40,620 nucleotides of DNA, from positions 1 to 40,620 of the forward strand of contig CAWUKT010000065.1 of the NCBI GenBank assembly GCA_963923035.1. The letters are read 5' to 3'. Of this stretch, positions 1 to 7,699 are shown piece by piece. Every line of letters begins with the position of its first letter. Positions within the stretch are counted from its first letter, which is position 1. The stretch is from CAWUKT01 sp963923035. Its GTDB lineage: Bacteria; Bacteroidota; Bacteroidia; J057; JADKCL01. The notes beneath the pieces were generated by a model, which did not search any database, was not told where the DNA came from, and saw only the letters and a program-made list of their open reading frames with translations. The position numbers and the translations under genes are program-made.

Positions 1-80
1 CGCCACCGCGGTAACCGCCGCCGCCACCACCACGGTAGCCGCCGCCTCCGCCGCCGCGGTAACCACCGCCGCCGCCACGA
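1..80. repeat. Low-complexity tandem repeat encoding YRGGGGGG units
   Basis: About three units of roughly 24 bp, each coding Tyr-Arg followed by five or six glycines, form the tail of the RRM protein. Units differ only at glycine third positions. Copy number could vary between strains by slippage. Confidence 0.75.
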
Positions 81-325
81 TCTTCTCTTGCGCGTGCCTT
101 GTTAACAACAATAGTACGGCCGTCCAGCTCAGAACCATTCAGCTCTTCGATAGCCTGTTCGGCTTCTTCGTCGTTGGACATTTCGACAAAGCCGAAACCT
201 TTAGAACGACCATTTTCACGGTCAATGATAATTTTAGCCGAGGATACTTCCCCGAACTCTTCAAAAGTCTCCCGCAAGGTGTACTCATCAGTACTGTAGG
301 AGAGTTTGCCTACAAAAATATTCAT
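1..325 (-). CDS. Gly-rich RRM RNA-binding protein (3' end cut by window edge)
   Basis: Single RNA recognition motif protein of the small bacterial/cyanobacterial Rbp type, which binds single-stranded RNA and is often cold induced. The ATG is at 325-323. RNP-2 reads IFVGKLSY (residues 3-10) and RNP-1 reads KGFGFVEM (about 44-51), both with the aromatic RNA-contacting residues intact. After the RRM (about residue 80) comes an RGG/YRGGGG tail, which runs off the window, so the C-terminus and stop are not seen. The Gly tail is encoded by near-identical GGC/GGT repeats. No partner gene adjoins it, and 390 bp without a clear gene separates it from the divergent response regulator. The RRM assignment is firm; the RNA targets cannot be inferred. 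Confidence 0.93.
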   Translation of the reverse strand, partial: MNIFVGKLSYSTDEYTLRETFEEFGEVSSAKIIIDRENGRSKGFGFVEMSNDEEAEQAIEELNGSELDGRTIVVNKARAREDRGGGGGYRGGGGGGYRGGGGGGYRGG

Positions 326-714
326 ACAAGTATAATTAGATATCCAAATCGGATGTCACCGGAGTGATTGAGGTGACGCTTGAATTCTCTTCGATACCGA
401 TTTGAACAGAAGAATCGCCGATAAAAACCCGTCGGTGATATGCAAGGATAGGCGAAAAGGAGGAGAATAAAAACTGATCTTCGTAAATTTCTTCCAGATA
501 GGGACTCAGGGGCTGGAAAGGGTATCTTTTTCCATTTATGGATAAAATAAGAAATATAAATCTAGTTGATAGACAGATTTATTGGGTTCATCCAACGACT
601 TTTCCCCTTGGTCAAATCGCACCTAATTGCTCCGCTGAGACGGGCCGGATTCTAGATTTTTTTTGTAAATTGACTCCGCTCAATCATGTGGGCTGTCACC
701 TTTATAAACGTAAA
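326..714. other. Intergenic region with a start-less open frame
   Basis: No gene can be assigned here. On the minus strand a frame is open from about 578 to a TAA at 338-336. It reads like protein (it contains PFQPLSPYLEEIYED and FIGDSSVQIGIEE) but has no ATG, GTG or TTG. It ends 11 bp before the RRM gene start, so it is either a decayed gene remnant or part of that gene's leader. A plus-strand frame reaching back to 538 continues into the response regulator but looks non-coding before 715. Confidence 0.4.
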
Positions 715-1092
715 ATGGAGATTAAAAAGAAAGTCTTCCTGGTAGAGGACGACGAGATTTTTACATTTCTGGTACAGACCCGGCTGTCAACTATGAGCGG
801 AGTAGAGTTGGAGGCATTTGGAATGGGCCAACCGATGCTGGACCGGTTGGGCGAAAAGCCAGATGTTGTTTTTCTTGATTATTCATTGCCGGTAATGGAT
901 GGTCTTGAAGTTTTGAAAAATATCAAATCCACCTCCCCCGATACCCGCGTGGTAATGCTTTCCGGTCTGGAATGGGACCAGGTCATCAACGAATGCCTGG
1001 ATGCGGGTGCCGAAGCATTCATCCAGAAAGACAGCAAGGTCGCCCAGAAGGTCCACGAAAAGTTGGCCGAGATGTTTCCAGAGTTGTCCTGA
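715..1092 (+). CDS. Single-domain response regulator (receiver only)
   Basis: A stand-alone CheY-like receiver of 125 residues with no output domain. The acidic pocket is E11-D12-D13, the phosphoacceptor is D55 in VVFLDYSLPVMDG, the switch serine is S83 and the conserved lysine is K105 in FIQKD. An in-frame ATG exists at 538, but those extra 59 residues are not receiver-like, and the ATG at 715 directly precedes the usual beta-1 strand (KKVFLVEDDE). The next gene encodes a second receiver of the same subfamily (both share VFLVEDDEI and the FIxKD lysine motif), which suggests a tandem duplication. No histidine kinase is nearby, so the phosphodonor must be encoded elsewhere. The role (phosphorelay shuttle or protein-interaction output) is unknown. 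Confidence 0.9.
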   Translation: MEIKKKVFLVEDDEIFTFLVQTRLSTMSGVELEAFGMGQPMLDRLGEKPDVVFLDYSLPVMDGLEVLKNIKSTSPDTRVVMLSGLEWDQVINECLDAGAEAFIQKDSKVAQKVHEKLAEMFPELS

Positions 1093-1228
1093 CGGGCAAC
1101 TTCTTCTCTCAGGGAAGTTTGCTTTATTCCTAAGTGCTTCCCAAATTGAGAGTAAGAGGACGTTCAAATATTTAGATAGCAGAACGGATTTTAAATTGCA
1201 ATCAATCACCTAGACCCGTGGAGGGGAA

Positions 1229-1660
1229 ATGCAAAACCTAAAAGTATTCTTAGTCGAGGACGACGAAATCTATTCCATGGTCCTGGCCCAACGGCTCAAG
1301 GTATTCGGCAATTTCTTTGTCTCTACCTTCGCGACCGGGGAAGCGGCTTTGGAGCACCTCAAGCAGCACGCCAACATTGACGTGGTGATCCTCGACTATG
1401 ATCTTCCGGGCATCAGCGGCCTGGAAACCCTCCGCGAAATCCAAAAAATGCAGCACCAAGCCAAGGTCTTGTTCCTCTCCGGCATTGAAAAGGAAGACAT
1501 CATTCAGGCTTGTAAAGATGCTGGTGCCCATGAGTTTATCGTGAAGGACAAAGATGTTTCCAACAAGGTCTACATCGCGATTTCCCGCATCATGGAGGAA
1601 GACAGCAAGAAGAAGAAGAAAGGATTTCTGGGCGGGCTCTTCAAAAAATTACGCGACTGA
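1229..1660 (+). CDS. Single-domain response regulator with basic amphipathic tail
   Basis: Receiver domain (residues 4-122) with pocket E10-D11-D12, phosphoacceptor D56 in VVILDYDLPG, switch S84 and K106 in FIVKD. Unlike its upstream paralogue it carries a 20-residue extension containing KKKKKGFLGGLFKKLRD, a lysine run followed by an amphipathic stretch that could bind membrane or nucleic acid. A GGAGGGG purine run lies immediately before the ATG. The stop codon sits in the loop of a hairpin (1648-1671) that appears to serve as terminator for the convergent CBS gene. Receiver function is secure; tail function is inference. Confidence 0.9.
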   Translation: MQNLKVFLVEDDEIYSMVLAQRLKVFGNFFVSTFATGEAALEHLKQHANIDVVILDYDLPGISGLETLREIQKMQHQAKVLFLSGIEKEDIIQACKDAGAHEFIVKDKDVSNKVYIAISRIMEEDSKKKKKGFLGGLFKKLRD

Positions 1661-1671
1661 CGTCGCGTAAT
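1643..1671 (-). terminator. Rho-independent terminator for the minus-strand CBS operon
   Basis: Perfect 10-bp stem (1648-1657 with 1662-1671) and a 4-base loop, followed on the minus strand by six T. It lies downstream of the CBS gene but overlaps the last codons and stop of the plus-strand response regulator. Confidence 0.75.
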
Positions 1672-1697
1672 CTCATCTCCTTAATATGTTTCTCTGA

Positions 1698-2366
1698 TTA
1701 TAGGTTCAGGAACCGAATCAGGTTCTCGTATTGTTCCTGGTAATCCTGGATTTGCTCGGCGTCAAAGACGACCCGGGAAATGGTGTATTCGAAGCGCTCA
1801 AAGGTCGCGATGACGCGGCTCAGTTCCCGGATGTTCAATTTGATGATGACCAACAACCGCGCCGGATTCGGAGCGTTCATGATCGCCAAGGTGAGAATCT
1901 TGGCGTCGTTGTTCTCACAGATCCGGGCAATCTCGCTCAGGTGGTAGGAATTCTGAGCCACCTCCAGGATGATGATGCCACCGGGTTCCCGCACATTGAA
2001 AATCTCGCTCGCGTATTCGATCAGGTCCGACTTGGAGACCACGCCGAGGTAATGGTTGTCCCGGGAAGCCAAAACGGGCAGGAGGTCCAATTTCAGGGTC
2101 GACATGACGCGCATCACCTCAAAGATGTGCGCATCTTCGTAGACATAGGTTTTTTCGGGAAGGGACAAACGGACATTGCCGATGGGATTCGAAGGATCAT
2201 CGATGTCGAGGAGGTCTTCTTCCGCCACCAAACCCAGTAGTTCTTTGTTGTTGACGACTGGGAGCTGACTGACTTTGAACTCACCCATCCAATCCAATAC
2301 CCGGCTGGCAGTATCCGAGGTCTTGAGCGAAGGAACTGTATCTGAAATTAAATCTAAGGCAACCAT
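1698..2366 (-). CDS. CBS-pair protein with C-terminal ACT-like domain (AcuB-like)
   Basis: The 222-residue protein has two CBS motifs (about residues 9-57 and 73-130; the first includes VSQLPVVNNKELLGLV, the second LDLLPVLASRDNHYLGVVSKSDL). A C-terminal segment (about 134-210, GGIIILEVAQNSYHLSEIARI) has the pattern of an ACT domain. CBS pairs bind adenosine nucleotides and ACT domains bind small ligands such as amino acids, so a regulatory sensor is expected, as in AcuB-type proteins. It follows the hydrolase gene after 6 bp and is the last gene of the minus-strand run; a terminator follows. The target protein is unknown. Confidence 0.85.
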   Translation of the reverse strand: MVALDLISDTVPSLKTSDTASRVLDWMGEFKVSQLPVVNNKELLGLVAEEDLLDIDDPSNPIGNVRLSLPEKTYVYEDAHIFEVMRVMSTLKLDLLPVLASRDNHYLGVVSKSDLIEYASEIFNVREPGGIIILEVAQNSYHLSEIARICENNDAKILTLAIMNAPNPARLLVIIKLNIRELSRVIATFERFEYTISRVVFDAEQIQDYQEQYENLIRFLNL

Positions 2367-2372
2367 AATGAG

Positions 2373-3149
2373 CTATACCGGCTCCTGAAGGGGATATACC
2401 CGGTGCAAGAACCGCGTAAGATATACATTGAACTGCTCTGGTTGCTCCATCATCGCGGCATGGCCACACTTGTCGATGAAATGGAGCTCCGAGTTGGGGA
2501 GCAGCTTGTGAAATTCGTGGGCGACATTGGCAGGAGTGATGTTGTCATTGAGCCCCCACACCAAAAGTACGGGAATCTTGACCTTGTGGATTTCCTGAGC
2601 CAAATTTTGTCGCTGGGCAGCCCGGGCCACCCGCACCACACGCAAGGCTTTGTAATTATCATTTACAATCTCAAAGACCTCATCCACCAATTCCTTGGTG
2701 GCAGTTTTGGGATCGTAGAAGGTAAATTCCACCCGCTCTTTGATATAGGGATAGTTTCCACGGCGGGGAAAGGTGCTTCCCATCCCCGATTCGAAGAGAC
2801 CAGACGACCCGGTGAGGACCAGGCCCTCGACCCGTTCGGGGTTTTGCAGCGCAAAAACCAAGGCAATATGGCCTCCAAGGCTATTTCCCAGTGCGATACA
2901 TTTATCAATGCCTTTGTACCGCATAAATTCTTCGGTAAATGTCGCCAGCCCTTCAACGGAGGGCTTCACATTCGTCTTGGCATAAATGGGTAGCAGGGGG
3001 ATCAAAATCCGATAGTGGTCCCGGAAAGAATTGATAACATGTTCCCAGTTGCTGAGGGCTCCGAACAAGCCGTGCAACAGCAACAAAGTAGGCCCATTTC
3101 CCTCCTCTACATATTCGTAGCCGCCATCTTGTTTGATTTCAATTTTCAT
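2373..3149 (-). CDS. Alpha/beta-fold hydrolase
   Basis: A 258-residue cytoplasmic alpha/beta hydrolase with no signal peptide. The oxyanion-hole region is LLLLHGLFGALSNW, the nucleophile elbow is GNSLGG with S90, the acid is D202 in WGLNDNITP, and the histidine is H230 in DKCGHAAMMEQPEQF. The MenH/haloperoxidase-like layout with a lid around 120-180 fits many esterases and C-C hydrolases, so the substrate cannot be named. The gene overlaps the end of the amidotransferase gene by 11 bp, implying coupled translation, but a menaquinone or folate role is only a guess from that neighbour. Confidence 0.88.
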   Translation of the reverse strand: MKIEIKQDGGYEYVEEGNGPTLLLLHGLFGALSNWEHVINSFRDHYRILIPLLPIYAKTNVKPSVEGLATFTEEFMRYKGIDKCIALGNSLGGHIALVFALQNPERVEGLVLTGSSGLFESGMGSTFPRRGNYPYIKERVEFTFYDPKTATKELVDEVFEIVNDNYKALRVVRVARAAQRQNLAQEIHKVKIPVLLVWGLNDNITPANVAHEFHKLLPNSELHFIDKCGHAAMMEQPEQFNVYLTRFLHRVYPLQEPV

Positions 3150-3762
3150 TCAAAGAAGTAAATATTTCTTTTCCTTGGATGGCTCCCAGCTTTGGTTCCA
3201 GTGACGTTAACCAGTTGGCCAGGAGCAAATCTCCCGATTCTGTCAAGATCGACTCCGGGTGGAATTGTACTCCGGCAAAACTAATCAATTTGTGGCATAA
3301 TCCCATGATTTCACCGGCTTCCGTGCGGGCAGTCACCTGAATCTCATCGGGAACCGTTTCGGAGGAAAGGAGAAGTGAATGGTAACGCATGACACGCATC
3401 GGCGAGGAAATCCCCTCGAACAATCCCTTTCCATCGTGGTGAATCCAGCTGGTTTTGCCGTGGACCGGCGCCTCCGCATGGACCAATTCCATCCCAAACA
3501 TTTCCCCCAACAACTGATGCCCCAAACAAACCCCCAGGATCGGAATCTTCCCGACGGCCGCCTTCACCAAAGGAATGGAGATCCCGCTGTCGGCCGGTCT
3601 TCCCGGCCCCGGCGAAATCAAGATGCCCTTGGGTTTCAGCGCCAGGACCTCTTCCACCTGCACCGCGTCGTTGCGGTAGACTTCCACGGGGAACGGCCCT
3701 CGCCGGACCAGGTCCACCAGGTTCCAGGTAAAGGAGTCGTAGTTGTCGATGACAACGATCAT
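3139..3762 (-). CDS. pabA/trpG: Glutamine amidotransferase subunit of anthranilate / aminodeoxychorismate synthase
   Basis: Class I glutaminase of 207 residues that supplies ammonia to the chorismate-using partner subunit. It begins IVVIDNYDSFTWNLV, carries the catalytic cysteine in GVCLGHQLLGE and ends with the His-Glu pair in VQFHPESILTESG. Length and motifs are standard. No TrpE/PabB subunit is adjacent, so sequence alone does not settle tryptophan versus folate; shared use in both pathways is common. Its start overlaps the preceding hypothetical gene by 4 bp (ATGA type) and its end overlaps the hydrolase gene. Confidence 0.9.
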   Translation of the reverse strand: MIVVIDNYDSFTWNLVDLVRRGPFPVEVYRNDAVQVEEVLALKPKGILISPGPGRPADSGISIPLVKAAVGKIPILGVCLGHQLLGEMFGMELVHAEAPVHGKTSWIHHDGKGLFEGISSPMRVMRYHSLLLSSETVPDEIQVTARTEAGEIMGLCHKLISFAGVQFHPESILTESGDLLLANWLTSLEPKLGAIQGKEIFTSLNEN

Positions 3763-4277
3763 TCTTCGCCGGCTGCCTCCTCCACCGGCGCCCGGTCATC
3801 GACGGGCATCCGCTCCAGCATCAGGATCACTTCCTGGATATAATTCGTGAAGTCCTGCCAGCCCCCTTCGGTTTGGGTATTCCACCAATGGAGGCGAATC
3901 GATTGGCGCATCCCTCCCCACACCGCGAGCTCGTAGTAGGTCCCCGTCTTGGGCGGGAGCTCCATCGGCGGAATGAACATCGGAAAGCTCACACTGGTGA
4001 TCTTCTGGTGGATGCCCATCAAGGCATCTCCCAGGACCCGGACCTTCTGGTAGCCACTCAGCACCGGGTGGGGGCCATCGCCCCAACGGGCATCGGTGAC
4101 GCCAACGGCCCAGCCCGGACCATCCAGGAAGGAAAACTCCCATGCTTTGCCGGCCCCATCGGTCGGCAATTTGATGATCTGGAGGCGGCGGGTGCCCGGC
4201 CCCAAGACGTCAATGTCTATGTCGGGGTCCCGATCCAGTTCGGTTACATCAATGTCTTCCATCATTTGGTCCTGCAT
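3759..4277 (-). CDS. Conserved hypothetical protein, translationally coupled to the amidotransferase
   Basis: Unrecognised 172-residue acidic, tryptophan-rich soluble protein without signal peptide or membrane segment. The frame is open to 4391, but the upstream 38 residues are compositionally unlike the rest; the ATG at 4277-4275 gives MQDQMMEDIDVTELD. The body contains KAWEFSFLDGPGWAVGVTD, GTYYELAVWGGMRQSIRLHWW and a terminal helix (FTNYIQEVILMLERMP). It is the first gene of the four-gene run. The codon pattern matches its neighbours, so it is likely real; the function is unknown. Confidence 0.7.
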   Translation of the reverse strand: MQDQMMEDIDVTELDRDPDIDIDVLGPGTRRLQIIKLPTDGAGKAWEFSFLDGPGWAVGVTDARWGDGPHPVLSGYQKVRVLGDALMGIHQKITSVSFPMFIPPMELPPKTGTYYELAVWGGMRQSIRLHWWNTQTEGGWQDFTNYIQEVILMLERMPVDDRAPVEEAAGEE

Positions 4278-4642
4278 AGCGGTGCTGGGTTGAATTCGTG
4301 GGTTTTGAGTGGGAAAGAATTCCGAGGTACGAAAATAGCATAAAATCTGAATCGGGGGGATTTTAATGGGGAGGGAAATGGTGGATGCCAATCAATCTCG
4401 GAAACAGGATTAGGGGTCTATTCCAAAACAAAGAAAATTACAATTTTTCATTATTTTATATGTTTCATCAACAATCATCCGCAATCAACCCATATATTCA
4501 ACAAATTATCACAAAATCAGACTTAAAACTAAAACCTTTTAATAGAGCCGAGCGTACAATAGATTAAGTAGGGCCCTAACCAGCCTAATGACAACCGTTC
4601 TTTTGTGAATCAATGAATGTTTGGATAAACCTTTAAGTTACA
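4278..4642. other. AT-rich divergent intergenic region
   Basis: No gene supported. A 60-codon frame at 4385-4567 has AT-rich, random-looking composition. The region must hold promoters for both flanking genes; on the minus strand TATTTTCG near 4333-4340 resembles the Bacteroidota -7 element TAnnTTTG. Confidence 0.4.
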
Positions 4643-5005
4643 ATGACACCCAAAAACCCGAAACCGCCATTTGAACTCGTTGCCTATTCAGAGCACGATG
4701 TCCCTCTTGATGCTAAATATGTAGAACGGATGTTCGTTCTTCACGGCAAGAACAATAGCTCAATTGCCAGGAAGTACAAATTCTCTCAAACGTTTACAAT
4801 CCAGGGCTCATTTCTCCCCGACTACTTCATGGTCAATTCCGAGCTCAGCGAATTTGACCTTGATCCGGAAAGCATCGAAGTGGATTACTCTTCGGACAAG
4901 AATAAAGTAACCGTTTCCGGCGTTGTCCGCCTTGACCCTAAGGTTACTGATGGTTTCGTCATGATTCTCTGCGGAATTATGATTGTGATCGACCCGGCCG
5001 CCTGA
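4643..5005 (+). CDS. Small hypothetical protein
   Basis: Unrecognised 120-residue protein. It has no signal peptide, alternating beta-like hydrophobics (KFSQTFTIQGSF, NKVTVSGVVRLDP) and a hydrophobic C-terminal strand (GFVMILCGIMIVIDPAA). This could be a beta-sandwich, or the tail could insert in the membrane. It stands alone and is followed by a strong terminator. Its TGA abuts the convergent gene's stop with no gap (TGATCA at 5003-5008). Codon use matches neighbours. Confidence 0.65.
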   Translation: MTPKNPKPPFELVAYSEHDVPLDAKYVERMFVLHGKNNSSIARKYKFSQTFTIQGSFLPDYFMVNSELSEFDLDPESIEVDYSSDKNKVTVSGVVRLDPKVTDGFVMILCGIMIVIDPAA

Positions 5006-6406
5006 TCAGGTAGCCCCCAATTGGCCCGCTGAGCGGGCCTTTTGATATTGGAACCCTATCCATTCCTGAAAAGGTGTCCGCCGCATTCCCTCCAACTCCG
5101 CCAGCATTTCCACCGTAGGCTCCTCCGAACTTCTCACCAACCTCCCCAACCAGTTCAGGCAATTGATGTAATAGCGTCGACTTGTCTCTGAAAACAACTC
5201 CTGCCGCGACACCCACATCCGATCCTTGTGGACCAATCCGAGAATATATTCCACCTCCTCCTCCGCTTCCCAGGCAATCGCGACAAAGGTCAAACGCCGG
5301 TGCAATTCCAGGTAAACGTCCCCCACATTGTCCGGCAAGAGCCGCCGCGCCAAGCCATATTTTCCCTCCCGAAACGCCAGCACTGCTTTGAAAAAAGCCC
5401 CCGCCGTCTCCCGGTTTGATGCGCCCAGATACCCCATCATTTCCTCCAACAAATCCCGCGTCCCGTCAATCCCCTTCACCGACAAGGTCACAAAGAACAA
5501 GTTCAGCGCGTGCGGCACCGGCAATTCCCGCTTGTCCTTGACTAATAATATCCCTTTCCGCACCCCCAACCAATACAGCGCACAGAGATGGGGCCGCTCC
5601 AAGCCCTTCGAACTCAACAGCAAATAATGGTTCAGGAACATCGTGTACAGCTCGAAATAGGTATGAGAGGGAAATTCATGGTAGCATTCCAAAAAGGCCT
5701 CCACCGCCTCGCCCATTCCCGGAATTGCTTCCCGGGGAGTCAGGAAGCTCTCCAGCAGAAAGTAGTAGAGCCGAAACGAATGGATGGTCAACAGCTCCGG
5801 ATCGGCTTCGATTTTTCCCTTCCAGCCTTCCAGTTCCGCCCGCTTGAATTGGCCGTCGAACAGCCGGGAAGCACTGACCTCCAGGCATAGCAAATGGATC
5901 CGCTCCAGCATGGTCTGACGCTCCTTTGCTGTTTGAATTTCCACCAGACGGGGAATTTTCTGGTGGACAAAATTGCCGTTTTGGTGGATCAGGCGGTGGT
6001 ATTCGAATTGGGAGTGGTGGAAAAAATAGGCGGGGGGACGAAAGGTCAAATTCTCGAAAGACCGCTTGTAGCGGTTCAGCACTCGGGCGCCCTCCGTCCG
6101 GGCGTCGCGGTAATTCAATTCCTTGATGAGGTGGGGATACTTCGCCAGGGGACTCTTCTCCAGCGAAACCAACGTGAGGTAGTCGTAAATGGCCTTCCGC
6201 AGCTTGGTGTGGAGGCGATAACGACGGGAAGCATCCGTCGGGCCGGGTACGGGATCGCGGGACCAGAGGCGATCCACCTCTGGAGACAATTCTGCCGCCA
6301 TCCGCTCCCCAAACATGAAGGCCAGAAACCGCTTGAGCTTCTCCAGTTCGGTGGCTTTAAACGATTGTACCAATTCAACGATGCCGATTTCTCGGTTCGC
6401 AGGCAT
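5006..6406 (-). CDS. Large helical hypothetical protein
   Basis: A 466-residue protein from the ATG at 6406-6404 (MPANREIGIVELVQSF). The frame stays open to 6505, but that extension is Ser/Phe-rich and not convincing. It is almost wholly alpha-helical with many aromatic, Arg and Glu residues and no signal peptide or membrane span, a pattern like TPR/HEAT-type solenoids (examples: YFELYTMFLNHYLLLSSKGL, FFKAVLAFREGKYGLARRLL). No catalytic motif was recognised. From memory, Saprospiria genomes hold such proteins in multicopy families, but this was not checked. Its last ~12 codons coincide with the terminator of the convergent gene. Confidence 0.72.
   Translation of the reverse strand: MPANREIGIVELVQSFKATELEKLKRFLAFMFGERMAAELSPEVDRLWSRDPVPGPTDASRRYRLHTKLRKAIYDYLTLVSLEKSPLAKYPHLIKELNYRDARTEGARVLNRYKRSFENLTFRPPAYFFHHSQFEYHRLIHQNGNFVHQKIPRLVEIQTAKERQTMLERIHLLCLEVSASRLFDGQFKRAELEGWKGKIEADPELLTIHSFRLYYFLLESFLTPREAIPGMGEAVEAFLECYHEFPSHTYFELYTMFLNHYLLLSSKGLERPHLCALYWLGVRKGILLVKDKRELPVPHALNLFFVTLSVKGIDGTRDLLEEMMGYLGASNRETAGAFFKAVLAFREGKYGLARRLLPDNVGDVYLELHRRLTFVAIAWEAEEEVEYILGLVHKDRMWVSRQELFSETSRRYYINCLNWLGRLVRSSEEPTVEMLAELEGMRRTPFQEWIGFQYQKARSAGQLGAT
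5023..5043 (+). terminator. Rho-independent terminator of the 120-residue gene
   Basis: Seven G/C pairs (GGCCCGC 5023-5029 with GCGGGCC 5033-5039), a 3-base loop and TTTT. It lies inside the 3' coding end of the convergent minus-strand gene. Confidence 0.8.
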
Positions 6407-6675
6407 AAAGACTCCCCATTTTAGTGTGTTGATCCTTTCGGCAGACTGAATATAGCTAAAAAATGAACTCAGAGGAGGATTGGACCGCGAAATCAATCCA
6501 CCCATCTCTACGATTTTTCAATTGCTTCCCCTTCGATTTCCCCTTGCCCACCGACAATTTCTCCGGTTGATCCAGGATTCAGACCTTCCCCAACCATATT
6601 CTCACAACATAAATATGCGAAGTCGAAAACAATTCCCTACATTTACTTCTTGATCAGATAAAGTTTACCCACACT

Positions 6676-7473
6676 ATGTCTCCCACTTCGACCAAAGCCA
6701 GCCCCAGCAATTCCAGCTCCGTCCAGCGTATGGATGGACAGGCCCTGCAAATGCAGCGCTCCGCTGCTCCCCCGCCTTTCCAATTCAGGTCCCATTCCGG
6801 GGCTTCGGCCGGGACCAAATCCACGGACAGCTGCCCGCCCGGAGCCTATGTCAACAACGGTTACCAGGATAGCGTAGCGGGAGTGAACGTGAACCCCACC
6901 CTCAAGAGCAATGTGATGGACTTCTGCTGCTACATCCTCAACAACGGCCTCGCCGAGGGCAATATCCTCTGGAATTCCGGCGCGCGGGATCCCCGCGAAG
7001 CCCACCGCTGGTCCACCGCATTCGGAATCCGCCAGGGCGACATCTCGATCAGCACCCTGCGCAACCTCACCAACAGCCGGGGAGAACGGGGCCGGGACGA
7101 AGACGGCAACCTGTGGTACGATCCGAGCTGGGCCGGAGGCGATACCGGAGTTCCCTACTGGCCATTTGACAACCGGAATGAGGAAGACTTGGTGCGGCAA
7201 AATGCAGAAGGCATCTGGAGTGGGGCGCTGGCCCACGAAGGCTATCCAGCCGGCTCCCTGGAGCGCCGGCCCAACCACAATGGCGTTCCGATGAGCAACC
7301 ACTGTATTGGAGAAGCCATCGACCTGACCATCGATTGGACCGGTGGATTCCTCGGCCGGGGCGGCGATCCCTGGAGCGACGAAGCCAATGCAGCGGTCGC
7401 CAGATTCAACCTGAAACGTCCCTTCGGACCCGATACCGACTACCCCGAACACTGGCATTTCGAACCCGCCTGA
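6676..7473 (+). CDS. M15-type peptidase (DD-carboxypeptidase fold) with eCIS cargo-like leader
   Basis: A 265-residue protein with two parts. Residues 1-50 form a low-complexity Ser/Gln/Pro leader without a Sec signal (VQRMDGQALQMQ, PPPFQFRSHSG); such VQR/LQMQ/FQF leaders are typical of proteins linked to extracellular contractile injection systems in Bacteroidota. Residues 60-265 end with the M15/VanY zinc signature: S207-N-H209-C-I-G-E-A-I-D216 and E258-H-W-H261. H209, D216 and H261 are the expected zinc ligands and E258 the base. The known family cleaves peptidoglycan peptides. It is monocistronic. Cargo status is inference; the peptidase fold is well supported by the spacing of the motifs. 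Cysteines at 84, 85 and 210 are unusual for the family. Confidence 0.8.
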   Translation: MSPTSTKASPSNSSSVQRMDGQALQMQRSAAPPPFQFRSHSGASAGTKSTDSCPPGAYVNNGYQDSVAGVNVNPTLKSNVMDFCCYILNNGLAEGNILWNSGARDPREAHRWSTAFGIRQGDISISTLRNLTNSRGERGRDEDGNLWYDPSWAGGDTGVPYWPFDNRNEEDLVRQNAEGIWSGALAHEGYPAGSLERRPNHNGVPMSNHCIGEAIDLTIDWTGGFLGRGGDPWSDEANAAVARFNLKRPFGPDTDYPEHWHFEPA

Positions 7474-7501
7474 TATATTTCCCCAAAACCGGCCCCCAAT
7501 T

Positions 7502-7522
7502 GGACGAAATCGCTTTTCGTCC
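7502..7522 (+). terminator. Possible terminator hairpin after the M15-type gene
   Basis: Eight-bp stem GGACGAAA/TTTCGTCC with a 5-base loop, 28 bp after the stop. A pyrimidine run rather than a pure T tract follows, so confidence is low. Confidence 0.35.
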
Positions 7523-7699
7523 CCGCTCCTCTTTGCCCATTCTCCCCACCCTAACACAACATCAACAACATATTATCCCGCTGATAAATAGCCGCTTGGT
7601 TACTGCCCTATCCCCCACACCTTTTTAAAGAAAATTTAACCCCGCCCAAACAAATTCCTAAAACCCGTTGGCTTTCTTTGGATAAAACCGGCCACACCT

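Noticed and set aside
4385..4567. 60-codon frame in the AT-rich spacer
   Set aside because: Random-looking composition, no ribosome-binding site, unlike neighbouring codon use.
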